Source of the DNA: Microcella indica
GTDB lineage: Bacteria > Actinomycetota > Actinomycetes > Actinomycetales > Microbacteriaceae
DNA: 64,000 bases
Reading direction: 5' to 3'
Assembly (NCBI RefSeq): GCF_013414345.1
Contig: NZ_CP058670.1
Coordinates: 248,001-312,000, forward strand
In this document: piece after piece, positions 1 through 9,003 of the stretch
Layout of the letters: each line of letters begins with the position of its first letter
Position numbering within the stretch: the stretch's first letter is position 1
The notes under the pieces: generated by a model
The model's input: the letters and a program-made list of their open reading frames with translations, nothing else
Told to the model about the DNA's origin: nothing
Databases searched by the model: none
Translations under genes and position numbers: made by a program

Positions 1-17
1 TCGAGCGAGGACACCGC

Positions 18-671
18 ATGGCCAGCACCGACATCCCCAGCCCCGCCGCCAACGAGGGGGCTGCCGACGAGCCCCTCGCCGCGGCGAAGAAGCCAGCAGC
101 GGCCAATAAGTCCGCAGCCAAGAAGCCGGCAGCGGCGAAGAAGCCCGCTGCTGCGAAGAAGCCGACTGCCGCGCCGCCGCCCCCGCCTCCCGCTCCGGTC
201 GAGGCGGAACCCGCTGCTCCGCCAGCACCCGCGCCCGCCGCTCCGCCGGCGCCCGCCCCCGCAACTCCTGCGGCACGTCCAGACCCCTACGCCGCGCCTC
301 CCGCGGCGCCGGGAGCCTCCCCCTATGCCGCCCAGCAGCCGTACGCCGCACAGCAGCCGTACGCGAGCCAGCAGCCCTACGCGGCCGCGCCGGCCGGCCC
401 CGCGTCGACGCTCAGCATTCTTGCGCTCATCGGCGGCATCGTGGGCCTGCTGCTCTCGTTCGTCGGCTTCGGTCTCCTGCCGGCGCTCGCGGGCGTCATC
501 CTCGGCCACCTGGGCCTCAAGCGCGAGCCGCACGCTCGCGGCATGGCCATCGCGGGCCTCGTGACCGGCTACATCGGGCTCGGCATCTCGATCCTGTGGG
601 GCATCTTCTGGGTCGGCATCTTCCTGCTGCCCCTGCTCTTCATCCCGGCGGCGACGCTCGGCGGGTTCTAG
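18..671 (+). CDS. DUF4190-type membrane protein with Lys/Ala/Pro-rich tail
   Basis: The product is 217 residues. Residues 1-60 are Ala/Lys-rich with repeats of the AKKPAA type, about 60-130 are Pro/Ala-rich, and 105-125 carry a QQPYA repeat. Two hydrophobic segments follow (about 130-165 and 175-210), with the Gly-rich pattern of the DUF4190 family, including GHLGLKRE between them. It is probably anchored in the cytoplasmic membrane with the disordered basic tail outside the bilayer; function is unknown. It stands alone and ends 6 bp before the end of the convergent methyltransferase gene. The start ATG is only about 17 bp into the window, so its promoter is not visible. Confidence 0.75.
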   Translation: MASTDIPSPAANEGAADEPLAAAKKPAAANKSAAKKPAAAKKPAAAKKPTAAPPPPPPAPVEAEPAAPPAPAPAAPPAPAPATPAARPDPYAAPPAAPGASPYAAQQPYAAQQPYASQQPYAAAPAGPASTLSILALIGGIVGLLLSFVGFGLLPALAGVILGHLGLKREPHARGMAIAGLVTGYIGLGISILWGIFWVGIFLLPLLFIPAATLGGF

Positions 672-677
672 GCACTG

Positions 678-1886
678 CTAGGCCCCGCTCGTCGCGCGCG
701 GCGGTTCGTCCGCCCGCTTGGCGAGCAGGGCCGCCTTCTCGCCCGCGACGCGGGTGAGGATGAGCACCGCTGAGCGATCACCGCGCAGCTGCAGCTTCGG
801 CCGCAGGGCTGCGGGATCGATGTCGACGCCGCGCTTCTTAATCTCGAGCACTCCGATCTTGCGCGCGGCGAGCTCGCGCCGCAGATGACGCACATCGAGG
901 GGCCAGCGTTCCCGAACGTGGAACGCGCGTGCGAAGGGGGTAGGCGCGAGCCGGTCGGCCGCGATGTACGCGATCGTCGGGTCGAGCATCCGGCCCCCCA
1001 GCTGGTCGGCCAGCAGGCCGATGAGGCGGGCTCTGATGACCGCGCCGTCTGGCTCGTAGACCCAGTCGCCGAGCTCGCCGACCGGAGCGTCCTCGCTGTC
1101 GCGCTCCGCGGTGAGCTCGTGCGCGCTGTCGTCGGCGCCCAGAACCAGAGCGGCGCGCCCGACGTTCGGGCGGGCGAGGCTGCCGCTCCACAGCACGAGC
1201 TCGACGACGTCGCCGCCCACGGAGACCCACTGCGCCTCGCCGGAATCGGGCAGCAGCGCTCGATCCATGCCCGGCCCGAGCTTGATGCCGGCCGGCCGCC
1301 GACGGGCGAGCTCGAGGGCCGTGTCGAGGCGGGGCGACCAGTCGCCGGGGTCGGCGAGTCGGCGTGCGCCTTCGCGCCGAGCGGGGTCGAGCCAGATGCC
1401 GTCGACGCCGTCGAGGTCGATCGCCGTCAGATCGCCATGCACGACGTGGGCGCTCGCCCACGGCGCCAGGTTGTAGGCGGCGAGGGCGGCCGTGACCTCG
1501 TCGCGCTCGACCGCGGTCACGCGCAGGTCGAGTGCGGCCATCGCCATCGCGTCCCCCCCGATGCCGCACCCGAGATCGGCGACGTGCTCGAGGCCCGCGG
1601 CCGCGAAGCGGCCGGCGTGGAGCGCGGCGACGCGCAGTCGGGTGGCCTGTTCGAGGCCGGTTTCGGTGAACAGCATGCGATCGGCGAACTGGCCGAATTT
1701 TGCGGAGGCGCGGCGGCGCAGACGGTACTGCGAGAGTACGGCGGCTACGCGAGTAGCGGGATGCCCGTCTCGACGCAACCGACCCACGAGTCGCACGACA
1801 TCGTCGGTGGAGGTGCTCGGTTCGAGCGAATCGAGCAGTACGAGCGCCTCCTGCGTCAACAGTTCTCGTAGCTCGGCGCTCTCCAT
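678..1886 (-). CDS. class I SAM-dependent methyltransferase, THUMP-like domain family
   Basis: The protein has 402 residues. An N-terminal helical region is followed by a Rossmann methyltransferase core: the AdoMet-binding loop DLGCGIGGD is at about residues 104-112, an acidic strand end AVERD follows, and a WLDPARR motif near residue 165 replaces the usual catalytic motif IV. The C-terminal 150 residues match the THUMP-like domain that accompanies this family in actinobacteria. Substrate is unknown, probably an RNA base. I chose ATG 1886; a reading frame extends upstream to 2027 but would run through the groES operator region. It lies divergent to groES. Confidence 0.75.
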   Translation of the reverse strand: MESAELRELLTQEALVLLDSLEPSTSTDDVVRLVGRLRRDGHPATRVAAVLSQYRLRRRASAKFGQFADRMLFTETGLEQATRLRVAALHAGRFAAAGLEHVADLGCGIGGDAMAMAALDLRVTAVERDEVTAALAAYNLAPWASAHVVHGDLTAIDLDGVDGIWLDPARREGARRLADPGDWSPRLDTALELARRRPAGIKLGPGMDRALLPDSGEAQWVSVGGDVVELVLWSGSLARPNVGRAALVLGADDSAHELTAERDSEDAPVGELGDWVYEPDGAVIRARLIGLLADQLGGRMLDPTIAYIAADRLAPTPFARAFHVRERWPLDVRHLRRELAARKIGVLEIKKRGVDIDPAALRPKLQLRGDRSAVLILTRVAGEKAALLAKRADEPPRATSGA

Positions 1887-1921
1887 GCCAGCGATCCTCC
1901 CACCCTTGCGCACTCGGCGCA

Positions 1922-1948
1922 TTGGCACTCGGATTGCATGAGTGCTAA
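1922..1948 (+). promoter_or_regulatory. CIRCE operator (HrcA) upstream of groES
   Basis: TTGGCACTC, 9 bp, GAGTGCTAA matches the CIRCE consensus TTAGCACTC-N9-GAGTGCTAA with one mismatch in the left arm. It overlaps a plausible promoter, either TTGGCA-18-TAACTC or TTGCAT (1934) with TACAGT (1958). HrcA repression of groES is the established role of such sites. Confidence 0.9.
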
Positions 1949-1967
1949 CTCCTTGGGTACAGTGGTG

Positions 1968-1994
1968 CTGGCACTCGCAGGGCGAGTGTGCCAA
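1968..1994 (+). promoter_or_regulatory. degenerate second CIRCE-like inverted repeat
   Basis: CTGGCACTC, 7 bp, GAGTGTGCCAA: the arms resemble CIRCE but the spacer is 7 bp and the right arm has a TG insertion. It sits about 20 bp downstream of the perfect CIRCE, within the likely groES leader. It may be a weak second HrcA site or a decayed duplicate. Confidence 0.4.
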
Positions 1995-2029
1995 CTCCCT
2001 CATCGTCTTTAGGAAAGAAGAGGTCAACC

Positions 2030-2326
2030 GTGTCGGTCTCCATCAAGCCGCTCGAAGATCGCATCGTCATCAAGCAGGTCGAGGCGGAGCAGACCACTGC
2101 TTCCGGTCTCGTGATCCCGGACACCGCCAAGGAGAAGCCCCAGGAGGGCGAGGTCGTGGCGGTCGGCCCCGGCCGCATCGACGACAACGGCAACCGCGTC
2201 CCCATCGATGTCTCCGTCGGTGACCGCGTGCTGTACTCGAAGTACGGCGGTACCGAGGTCAAGTACGACGGCGACGAGCTGCTCGTCCTCTCGGCGCGCG
2301 ACGTGCTCGCGGTGGTCGTCCGCTAG
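2030..2326 (+). CDS. groES: co-chaperonin GroES
   Basis: A 98-residue Cpn10 that caps GroEL and closes the folding chamber in the cytosol. It shows the family pattern [13 protein letters not shown] at the N terminus, the mobile-loop region around residues 18-32, and [11 protein letters not shown] before the last strand. The start is GTG 2030, preceded by a purine-rich ribosome-binding site AGGAAAGAAGAGG at 2011-2023; an upstream in-frame GTG lies in the operator and is rejected. No groEL follows; the gene is monocistronic and ends in a strong terminator. CIRCE upstream implies heat induction through HrcA. Confidence 0.97.
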   Translation: MSVSIKPLEDRIVIKQVEAEQTTASGLVIPDTAKEKPQEGEVVAVGPGRIDDNGNRVPIDVSVGDRVLYSKYGGTEVKYDGDELLVLSARDVLAVVVR

Positions 2327-2343
2327 CGCGGATCCTCCACGGG

Positions 2344-2383
2344 CCGAGACCCCCGTTGCGCTTCGGCGCAACGGGGGTCTCGG
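2344..2383 (+). terminator. strong hairpin terminator after groES
   Basis: A perfect 18-bp stem (2344-2361 with 2366-2383) closed by a TTCG tetraloop, 17 bp after the groES stop. There is no T-tract, as is common in high-GC actinobacteria. Confidence 0.85.
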
Positions 2384-2432
2384 CGTCTCCGGGAGCATGC
2401 CGGAGCGGTGCGGCGAGCCCCGCGAGCGGCAC

Positions 2433-2438
2433 TACAGT
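2433..2438 (+). promoter_or_regulatory. -10 hexamer TACAGT, leaderless start of rarD-like gene
   Basis: TACAGT is followed by a 6-bp gap and then GTG 2445. This spacing puts transcription initiation at or next to the start codon, and no Shine-Dalgarno is present. Confidence 0.55.
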
Positions 2439-2444
2439 GAGGCT

Positions 2445-3374
2445 GTGCCCGACCCTCGCTCCTCGTCGACAGGCCTTCTCGCCGCCATCGGCGCCTACGG
2501 GCTCTGGGGTCTCCTGCCGGTCTACTTCATCGCCCTCATGCCGACGGGGCCCGTCGAGATCGTCGCGTGGCGCATCCTGCTCTCTCTGGTCTTCTGCCTT
2601 CTCATCATCGGGGTGACGCGCACCTTCCCTGCCCTACGGGCGCTCATCGTCGACCGGCGCATCCTGCTCCTCAGTGCCGTCGCGGCAGTCCTCATCGCCG
2701 TCAACTGGCACGTCTACGTCTACGCCTCCCTCAGCGGCTTCATCCTCGAAGCCGCGCTCGGATATTTCATCAATCCCATCGTCACGGTCGCGCTCGGGGT
2801 CGTCTTCCTCCGCGAGCGGTTGCGGCCCGCCCAGTGGTGCGCAGTCGCTCTGAGCATCGTCGCCGTGATCGTGCTGGCCGTCGGCTACGGCACGGTGCCC
2901 GTGATCGCGCTCGCGCTCGCCTTCTCGTTCGGGTTCTACGGCTATGTGAAGAACCGCATGGGCCCCCGAGTCTCGGCTGTGGGCGGGCTCACCCTCGAGA
3001 CCGCCTGGCTCGTGCCGCTCGCCATCGGCGAGCTTGTCGTCATCAGCATGCTCGGCTCGCTCACCGCCGGCACGGTGGACCCCGGTCACACGCTGCTGCT
3101 CGCTCTCGCCGGCGTGGTCACGGCCATTCCGCTCCTCCTCTTCGCCGCGGCAGCCCGGCGACTGCCCCTCACCGTGGTCGGCTTCGTGCAGTACCTCGCA
3201 CCCGTGCTCCAGTTCCTCTTCGGGGTGATCGTGATGGGAGAAGCGATGCCCCTCGAGCGCTGGATCGGCTTCTCCCTCGTCTGGCTCGCCCTCATCGTGC
3301 TGAGCACGGACGCGGTGCGTGCGCGTCAGCATTCCCGGCGCCGCGCCGCACCGCCGCCGGTGGAACCGGTCTGA
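2445..3374 (+). CDS. rarD: EamA/RarD family transporter
   Basis: The product has 309 residues and about ten transmembrane helices arranged as two EamA repeats, with the RarD-type opening AAIGAYGLWGLLPVYF and an internal FLRERL motif. It is an inner-membrane permease of the drug/metabolite superfamily. RarD is named for a chloramphenicol phenotype but the natural substrate is not established. GTG 2445 is chosen because the hydrophobic part begins about ten residues later and a -10 hexamer lies 6 bp upstream; the longer reading frame passes through the groES terminator. Confidence 0.85.
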   Translation: MPDPRSSSTGLLAAIGAYGLWGLLPVYFIALMPTGPVEIVAWRILLSLVFCLLIIGVTRTFPALRALIVDRRILLLSAVAAVLIAVNWHVYVYASLSGFILEAALGYFINPIVTVALGVVFLRERLRPAQWCAVALSIVAVIVLAVGYGTVPVIALALAFSFGFYGYVKNRMGPRVSAVGGLTLETAWLVPLAIGELVVISMLGSLTAGTVDPGHTLLLALAGVVTAIPLLLFAAAARRLPLTVVGFVQYLAPVLQFLFGVIVMGEAMPLERWIGFSLVWLALIVLSTDAVRARQHSRRRAAPPPVEPV

Positions 3375-3386
3375 GCGGCGGAGCGC

Positions 3387-3392
3387 TAGTGT
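3387..3392 (+). promoter_or_regulatory. candidate -10 TAGTGT for the first binding protein
   Basis: TAGTGT lies about 70 bp upstream of ATG 3462 in the gap after rarD. I see no convincing -35, so this is a weak call. Confidence 0.35.
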
Positions 3393-3461
3393 GCGGGTGA
3401 GCAGCCACCGTCGTCCGCGCGACCCCAGCACTCGACACCGACCAGCGCGAAGGAGACCCCG

Positions 3462-4727
3462 ATGCGCACAACACCTCGTGCCGCCTCAGCGGTGCTCGTC
3501 GCGGCCGCGCTCGGCCTCACGGCATGCTCGGGCCTCGGGCCCATGCCGACGCCCAGCGAGACGCCGAGCGCCGTCGCGACCGTCGAGGCGAGCGGCGACG
3601 GCGTGCTGCGTATCGGCACCCTCTTCCCGACGAGCGGCGACATCTCCTTCATCGGCCCTGCCCTCGTCGCGGCCGCCGAGGTCGCGGTGCGCGACGTCAA
3701 CGCGGCCGGGGGAGTGCTGGGCGAGCCCGTCGAGGTCTTCCACCGAGATTCCGGGGACGCCTCGGGCGACGACCTCGAGTCGGCGATGGCAGACCTCCTC
3801 GAGCTCGAGGTCGACGTGATCATCGGGCCCGCAACCTCCGTGCTGGCCGAGCGGATCATCCCGCTCGCCGCGGAGGCGGGCGTGACGGTCATCTCGCCCG
3901 CGGCCACCTACCCCTCCTTGCGCGCGCAGGATGAGGATGGCGTGCTCTTCCGCACCATTCCCTCCTACGAGAACCAGGGGGCGCTCATCGCGCAGTCGGT
4001 CCTCGCCGCAGGGGGCTCCTCGATCGTGCTCGTCACCGACGATGACCAGCTCGGCCTCGCCCTCGAGGCGAGCATCATCGCGGGCCTCGCTGACGAGGAC
4101 GCGCTGCTGGGCGGCCTCGAGACGCTCACCGAGTCGAGCAACCTGGCGCGCATGGCGACCGACATCGCAGCGGTGGAGCCGGATGCCGTGGTCATCGCGA
4201 CGACGACGGCCCTCGATGAGCAGACACGCGGTCTCATCGTCGCGCTCGCGGAGGAGGACGTCGCAGGGCGCACGCTCTGGCTGACATCGCAGAACATGGC
4301 CGATTACTCCGCCACCCTTCCCGAGGGCGTGCTGGAGGGCGCGTACGGGGTGCTCGAAGGCACCCCAGCGAGCGATCAGTTCATCGCGCGGCTCCGCCAG
4401 TCCGACCCGGCGCTGCGCAGCTTCCGATACGCGGTCGAGACCTACGACGCCGTCGTCCTCGCCGCGCTCGCCGCGCTCGAGTACGACGACGACGGCGGAC
4501 CGTCCATCGCCGCCGGCCTGCCCCGCATCACCGCGGAGGGCTACCGTTGCGGGAGCGTCGCCGAGTGCCGGGTCGTCCACGACGATCGTGGCTCGTTCCA
4601 CTACGTCGGGCTCGTCGGCGATGTCGCGTTCGACGCCTCGGGTGACGTCACGAAGGCCGACTACGGGCTCTACCGGTACTCGGAGGAGAACCGGCCGGTG
4701 CGCATCGGCACGCTGCGGTTGCGATGA
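3462..4727 (+). CDS. lipoprotein substrate-binding protein, branched-chain amino acid type (paralogue 1)
   Basis: The protein has 421 residues. Residues 1-20 form a lipoprotein signal peptide with lipobox LTAC. A type I periplasmic-binding fold follows, opening with RIGTLFPTSGDISFIGP as in LivJ/AmiC-like proteins. It should be tethered outside the membrane and deliver a small amide or amino acid to an ABC permease. The ribosome-binding site AAGGAG (3450-3455) supports ATG 3462. It lies directly before a clear paralogue (4942-6201). The liv transporter genes are on the opposite strand, convergent, so the binding proteins are expressed separately from their probable permease. Ligand not determinable. 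Confidence 0.85.
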   Translation: MRTTPRAASAVLVAAALGLTACSGLGPMPTPSETPSAVATVEASGDGVLRIGTLFPTSGDISFIGPALVAAAEVAVRDVNAAGGVLGEPVEVFHRDSGDASGDDLESAMADLLELEVDVIIGPATSVLAERIIPLAAEAGVTVISPAATYPSLRAQDEDGVLFRTIPSYENQGALIAQSVLAAGGSSIVLVTDDDQLGLALEASIIAGLADEDALLGGLETLTESSNLARMATDIAAVEPDAVVIATTTALDEQTRGLIVALAEEDVAGRTLWLTSQNMADYSATLPEGVLEGAYGVLEGTPASDQFIARLRQSDPALRSFRYAVETYDAVVLAALAALEYDDDGGPSIAAGLPRITAEGYRCGSVAECRVVHDDRGSFHYVGLVGDVAFDASGDVTKADYGLYRYSEENRPVRIGTLRLR

Positions 4728-4826
4728 TCGACCGGGCATCACCGTCCCGATGCGGAATCGCGCGCTCGATGCACACTTCTCGACGGAATCCGTCGCTGTG
4801 ATCGGATTGTGACATCGAATCTCGGC

Positions 4827-4842
4827 GTTACAGGGATGTAAC
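4827..4842 (+). promoter_or_regulatory. inverted repeat GTTAC-N6-GTAAC, GlnR-like box
   Basis: GTTACA-GGGA-TGTAAC is a perfect palindrome about 100 bp upstream of the second binding-protein gene. Read as GTTAC-N6-GTAAC it fits half of the actinobacterial GlnR consensus (gTnAc-N6-GaAAc). A second palindrome around CCGTACGG lies near 4867-4881. Regulator assignment is inference. Confidence 0.4.
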
Positions 4843-4941
4843 CCGTACGTATTGTGCGTGCCTCACTACCGCCGTACGGTGGCTTAATGGTGACGTATCC
4901 CGTTGCCGTGTCCTGAACACATTCGAAACGCAAGGAGCAAC

Positions 4942-6201
4942 ATGGGCGTATTCACTTCCGGCTCGGCCGGCCGCTCTCGTTCTCTCAAGTCGGTCCTCGG
5001 CGGCATTGCCGTCCTGGGCACCAGCGCACTCATCCTCGGTGGATGCGCAGCGACGACAGAGGAAGAGCCTGCTGGCCCCGCTGAAGACCTGACTCTCACG
5101 ATCGGCACCATCCTGCCCCAGAGTGGCGCGCTGGCGTTCCTCGGGCCCCCCGAGGAGGCGGGCGTCGCGCTCGCCGTGCAGGAGATCAACGAGGCGGGTA
5201 CGAGCCTCACCGTCGAAGCGATCTACCGCGACTCCGGTGACACCACGACCGACACCGCAACCGTCTCGGTGACCGACCTCCTCTCGCAGGACGTCGACGC
5301 CATCATCGGCGCAGCGTCCTCGGGTGTCTCGTTCACGGTGATCGACCAGATCACCGGCGCGGGCGTCGTGCACTTCTCGCCGGCGAACACCTCGCCGGAC
5401 TTCACGACCTACGACGACGACGGCCTGTACTTCCGCACCGCCCCCTCGGACCTGCTCCAGGGTGAGGTTCTCGGAAACCTGATCGCGGAAGACGGCGCAG
5501 CGACCCTCGGTCTGCTCGTGCTGAACGACGCGTACGGCACCGGTCTCGCGGCCCAGCTCACCTCGACCTTCGAGGCCGCCGGTGGCGAGGTCGTCGAGGA
5601 GCAGCTGTTCAACGAGGGTGACACGAGCTTCGACTCGCAGATCTCGGCGCTGACCGCTGCCAACCCCGACGCGGTCGCCGTCATCACGTTCGACCAGGCG
5701 AAGATCGTCGTTCCGGGCCTCGTCGGCGCGGGATACCCGGGTGAGAACCTGTACTTCGTGGACGGCAACCTCGCCGACTACAGTGCAGACTTCGAGACCG
5801 GTCTGATCACGGGCGCCAAGGGCACTGCCCCGGCCCCGAACCTGACGGACGACTTCCTTGAGCGTCTCGATGCGATCGACCCCGACCTGGACTCGTACCT
5901 GTACTCGTCCGAGTCGTATGACGCCACCATCCTCATCGCGCTCGCCGCTCTCGCGGCCGGCTCGACCGATGGTGTCGACATCGCGTCGAAGCTCCAGGAG
6001 GTCTCCGGTGGTTCCGGCGACGGTGAGAAGTGCACGGACTTCGCGTCCTGCGCACAGATCATCGCCGACGGCGGCATCGTCGACTACGACGGCCCCTCGG
6101 GTCCGATCACGCTCAACGACGCCGGTGACCCCACTGAGGCCACCATCGGCATCTTCGAGTACGGTGACGACAACACCTACGCGGGCAACCGCCTCAACTA
6201 G
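4942..6201 (+). CDS. lipoprotein substrate-binding protein, branched-chain amino acid type (paralogue 2)
   Basis: The protein has 419 residues with a long signal sequence ending in lipobox LGGC, then a type I binding fold (TIGTILPQSGALAFLGPP), homologous along its length to the preceding gene. ATG 4942 has AAGGAG at 4932-4937. Its codon usage is the most biased of the pair and it has a 214-bp upstream regulatory gap, suggesting it is the highly expressed one. It is the likely main binding protein for the convergent livHMGF-type permease. Branched-chain amino acids, short amides or urea are possible ligands; the sequence does not decide. Confidence 0.87.
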   Translation: MGVFTSGSAGRSRSLKSVLGGIAVLGTSALILGGCAATTEEEPAGPAEDLTLTIGTILPQSGALAFLGPPEEAGVALAVQEINEAGTSLTVEAIYRDSGDTTTDTATVSVTDLLSQDVDAIIGAASSGVSFTVIDQITGAGVVHFSPANTSPDFTTYDDDGLYFRTAPSDLLQGEVLGNLIAEDGAATLGLLVLNDAYGTGLAAQLTSTFEAAGGEVVEEQLFNEGDTSFDSQISALTAANPDAVAVITFDQAKIVVPGLVGAGYPGENLYFVDGNLADYSADFETGLITGAKGTAPAPNLTDDFLERLDAIDPDLDSYLYSSESYDATILIALAALAAGSTDGVDIASKLQEVSGGSGDGEKCTDFASCAQIIADGGIVDYDGPSGPITLNDAGDPTEATIGIFEYGDDNTYAGNRLN

Positions 6202-6222
6202 TCTCGACTAGCTGACCACGGA

Positions 6223-6250
6223 GGGCCCCGGCATCACGCCGGGGCCCTTT
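6223..6250 (+). terminator. terminator after binding-protein gene
   Basis: A 10-bp stem GGGCCCCGGC/GCCGGGGCCC (6223-6232, 6238-6247) with a 5-nt loop, followed by TTT, 21 bp after the stop codon. Confidence 0.85.
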
Positions 6251-6291
6251 GTCGTGCCGCCGCGTGGCGGAGCCCCGCGAGCAGACGCACG

Positions 6292-6324
6292 AGGGCCCCG
6301 CGGAGACGTGCTCTACGGGGCCCT
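6292..6324 (-). terminator. terminator of the liv-type operon
   Basis: AGGGCCCCG and CGGGGCCCT pair across a 15-nt loop, 20 bp downstream of the livF stop on the minus strand. The arm AGGGCCCCG repeats part of the neighbouring plus-strand terminator. Confidence 0.6.
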
Positions 6325-6343
6325 GGTGGCGGTTCTGAGGGCG

Positions 6344-7091
<748 letters not shown>

Positions 7092-7120
<29 letters not shown>

Positions 7121-8024
7121 CGGCCAGCTCCTTGATCGCTTCCTTCGCCTCGGAGTCGATGTCTCCGAGATCTTCGTCGTGGTGGGCGCCCAGGTAGGCG
7201 TCGATCACGGCCGGATTCGCCATGACCTCGTGCGGGTCGCCCTCGGCGACGATGCGGCCCTCCGCCATGACGATGACCCAGTCGGCGATGTGCCGCACCA
7301 TGTGCATGTCGTGCTCGACGAAGAGCACGGTCATGCCTTGCTCCTTCAGACCCAGGATGTGGTCGAGGAGCGACTGCGTGAGGGCGGGGTTCACACCCGC
7401 CATAGGCTCGTCGAGCATGACGAGCGTGGGCTCGCTCATGAGAGCGCGTGCCATCTCGAGCAGCTTGCGTTGACCGCCGGAGAGACTCGCGGCGTAGTCG
7501 TCCTTCTTCTCGAGGAGCTTGAAGCGTTCGAGCAGCACGAGCGCGCGCTCCTCGATCTCCTTCTCCTGCTTCCTCCAGTTGAACGGGAAGAGCGCGCGGA
7601 AGAGGCTCTCGCCCCGCTGCCCCTTCGCCCCGAGCATCATGTTGTCGAGAACCGTCAGGAGCGCGAGGGCCTTCGTGAGCTGGAAGGTGCGAACCTGACC
7701 CTTGCGGGCGACCTTGAAGGCGGGGATGCCCGAAATGCCGGAACCGTCGAACGTCCATTTCCCCGAGTCAGGCTGATCGAAGCCCGTGAGCAGGTTGAAG
7801 AGCGTCGTCTTGCCCGCCCCGTTAGGGCCGATCAGGGCCGTGATCGCGCCGCGGGGAATCTCGATGTGGTCGACATCGACCGCCGTGAGACCACCGAAGC
7901 GGCGCGTGATGTGATCGGCGACGATGATCGGATCGGTCTTGGCCACACCCGGTGCGGCCTCGCCGACGTGGAGCCCCGTCGTCTTGACGGGCCCCGTGGC
8001 GTCACTCGGGCTGCTACTTGACAA
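7092..8024 (-). CDS. livG: ABC transporter ATP-binding protein, LivG type
   Basis: The protein has 310 residues: Walker A GPNGAGKTTL, an extended insert after the Walker A region as in LivG, signature LSGGQRKLLEMARAL, Walker B MLDEPMAGVNP, and the BCA-type C-terminal YLG. The start is a TTG at 8024: AAGGAG lies 7 bp upstream (8032-8037) inside the end of livM. GTG 7946 is the alternative. The acidic C-terminal tail of about 30 residues (rich in D/E) is an addition to the family core. It is the second ATPase of the importer. Confidence 0.9.
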
Positions 8025-8994
8025 AAGCCAGCTCCTTCTTGTTGCCCAGGATTCCCTGTGGTCGATATATGACGATGAGCATGATCGCGACGCCGACGAA
8101 GATGAAGCGCAGCTGGCCGGCCTGCACGGTGGTCATGAAGGGTATGAAGCCCTCGCTGACAGCCCGGGCGATGAACCCGGAGAAGAACGACAGGAGCACC
8201 CAGAAGACCATCGCGCCGAGAATCGGGCCGAAGACCGTGGCGGCGCCGCCGAGCAGGAGGATCGCGTAGATGAAGAACGTCAGAGTCGGCTGGTAGTTCG
8301 CGGGTACGACCGACCGCGGGAGGATGAAGATCATGCCCGCGAGGGAGCCGTAGACGCCGCCGAGGATGAGCGACTGCATCTTGTAGAAGTACACGTTCTT
8401 GCCGAGTGCGCGCACAGCATCCTCGTCCTCGCGGATGCCCTTGATGACGCGGCCCCAGGGGCTCTTGAAGAGCTGCCACGTGATGATGGCCGCGATGACG
8501 ACGACCCCCCACCCGACGATGCGGACCCACCAGTCGTACTCGTTGTACACGAAGGGTCCGAAGCCGTAGGTGCCTTCGGGAATCGGGTTGAGATCTTCAA
8601 AGCCGCCCTTGTAGCCCTGCAGGCCGTTGGCGGACCCCGTGACGGGCTCGAAAACGTTCGTCGTGAACAGCAGGCGCACGATCTCAGCCGCGGCGATCGT
8701 CACGATCGCGAGGTAGTCGGCGCGCAGCCTCAGGGTGGGTAGGCCCAAGATGAAGGCGAACACGATGGACGCGACCACGCCGAACAAGACGGCGGCCCAC
8801 ACGGGCCAGCCGAACGTGAGCGTCGCGATGGCGAAACCGTACGCGCCGAGCATCATGAAGCCCGCTTGGCCGAAGTTCAGCAGGCCCGTGAATCCGAAGT
8901 GCACGGCGAGGCCGAGAGCGGCGAGCGCGTAGGCGGCCGTCGTCGGGGAGATGAACTCCTGCGCGGCGTTGGAGAGTAGTTGAATCCAGTCCAT
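8014..8994 (-). CDS. livM: ABC transporter permease, LivM type
   Basis: The permease has 326 residues with about ten hydrophobic helices and the BPD_transp_2 pattern GFTGLLNFGQAGFMMLGAY near residues 35-53. It is one half of the transmembrane channel for the amino-acid-type importer. ATG 8994 has AGGAG upstream. It overlaps livG by 11 bp and follows livH after 9 bp. Confidence 0.9.
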   Translation of the reverse strand: MDWIQLLSNAAQEFISPTTAAYALAALGLAVHFGFTGLLNFGQAGFMMLGAYGFAIATLTFGWPVWAAVLFGVVASIVFAFILGLPTLRLRADYLAIVTIAAAEIVRLLFTTNVFEPVTGSANGLQGYKGGFEDLNPIPEGTYGFGPFVYNEYDWWVRIVGWGVVVIAAIITWQLFKSPWGRVIKGIREDEDAVRALGKNVYFYKMQSLILGGVYGSLAGMIFILPRSVVPANYQPTLTFFIYAILLLGGAATVFGPILGAMVFWVLLSFFSGFIARAVSEGFIPFMTTVQAGQLRFIFVGVAIMLIVIYRPQGILGNKKELAFVK

Positions 8995-9003
8995 GGTCCG
9001 CTC

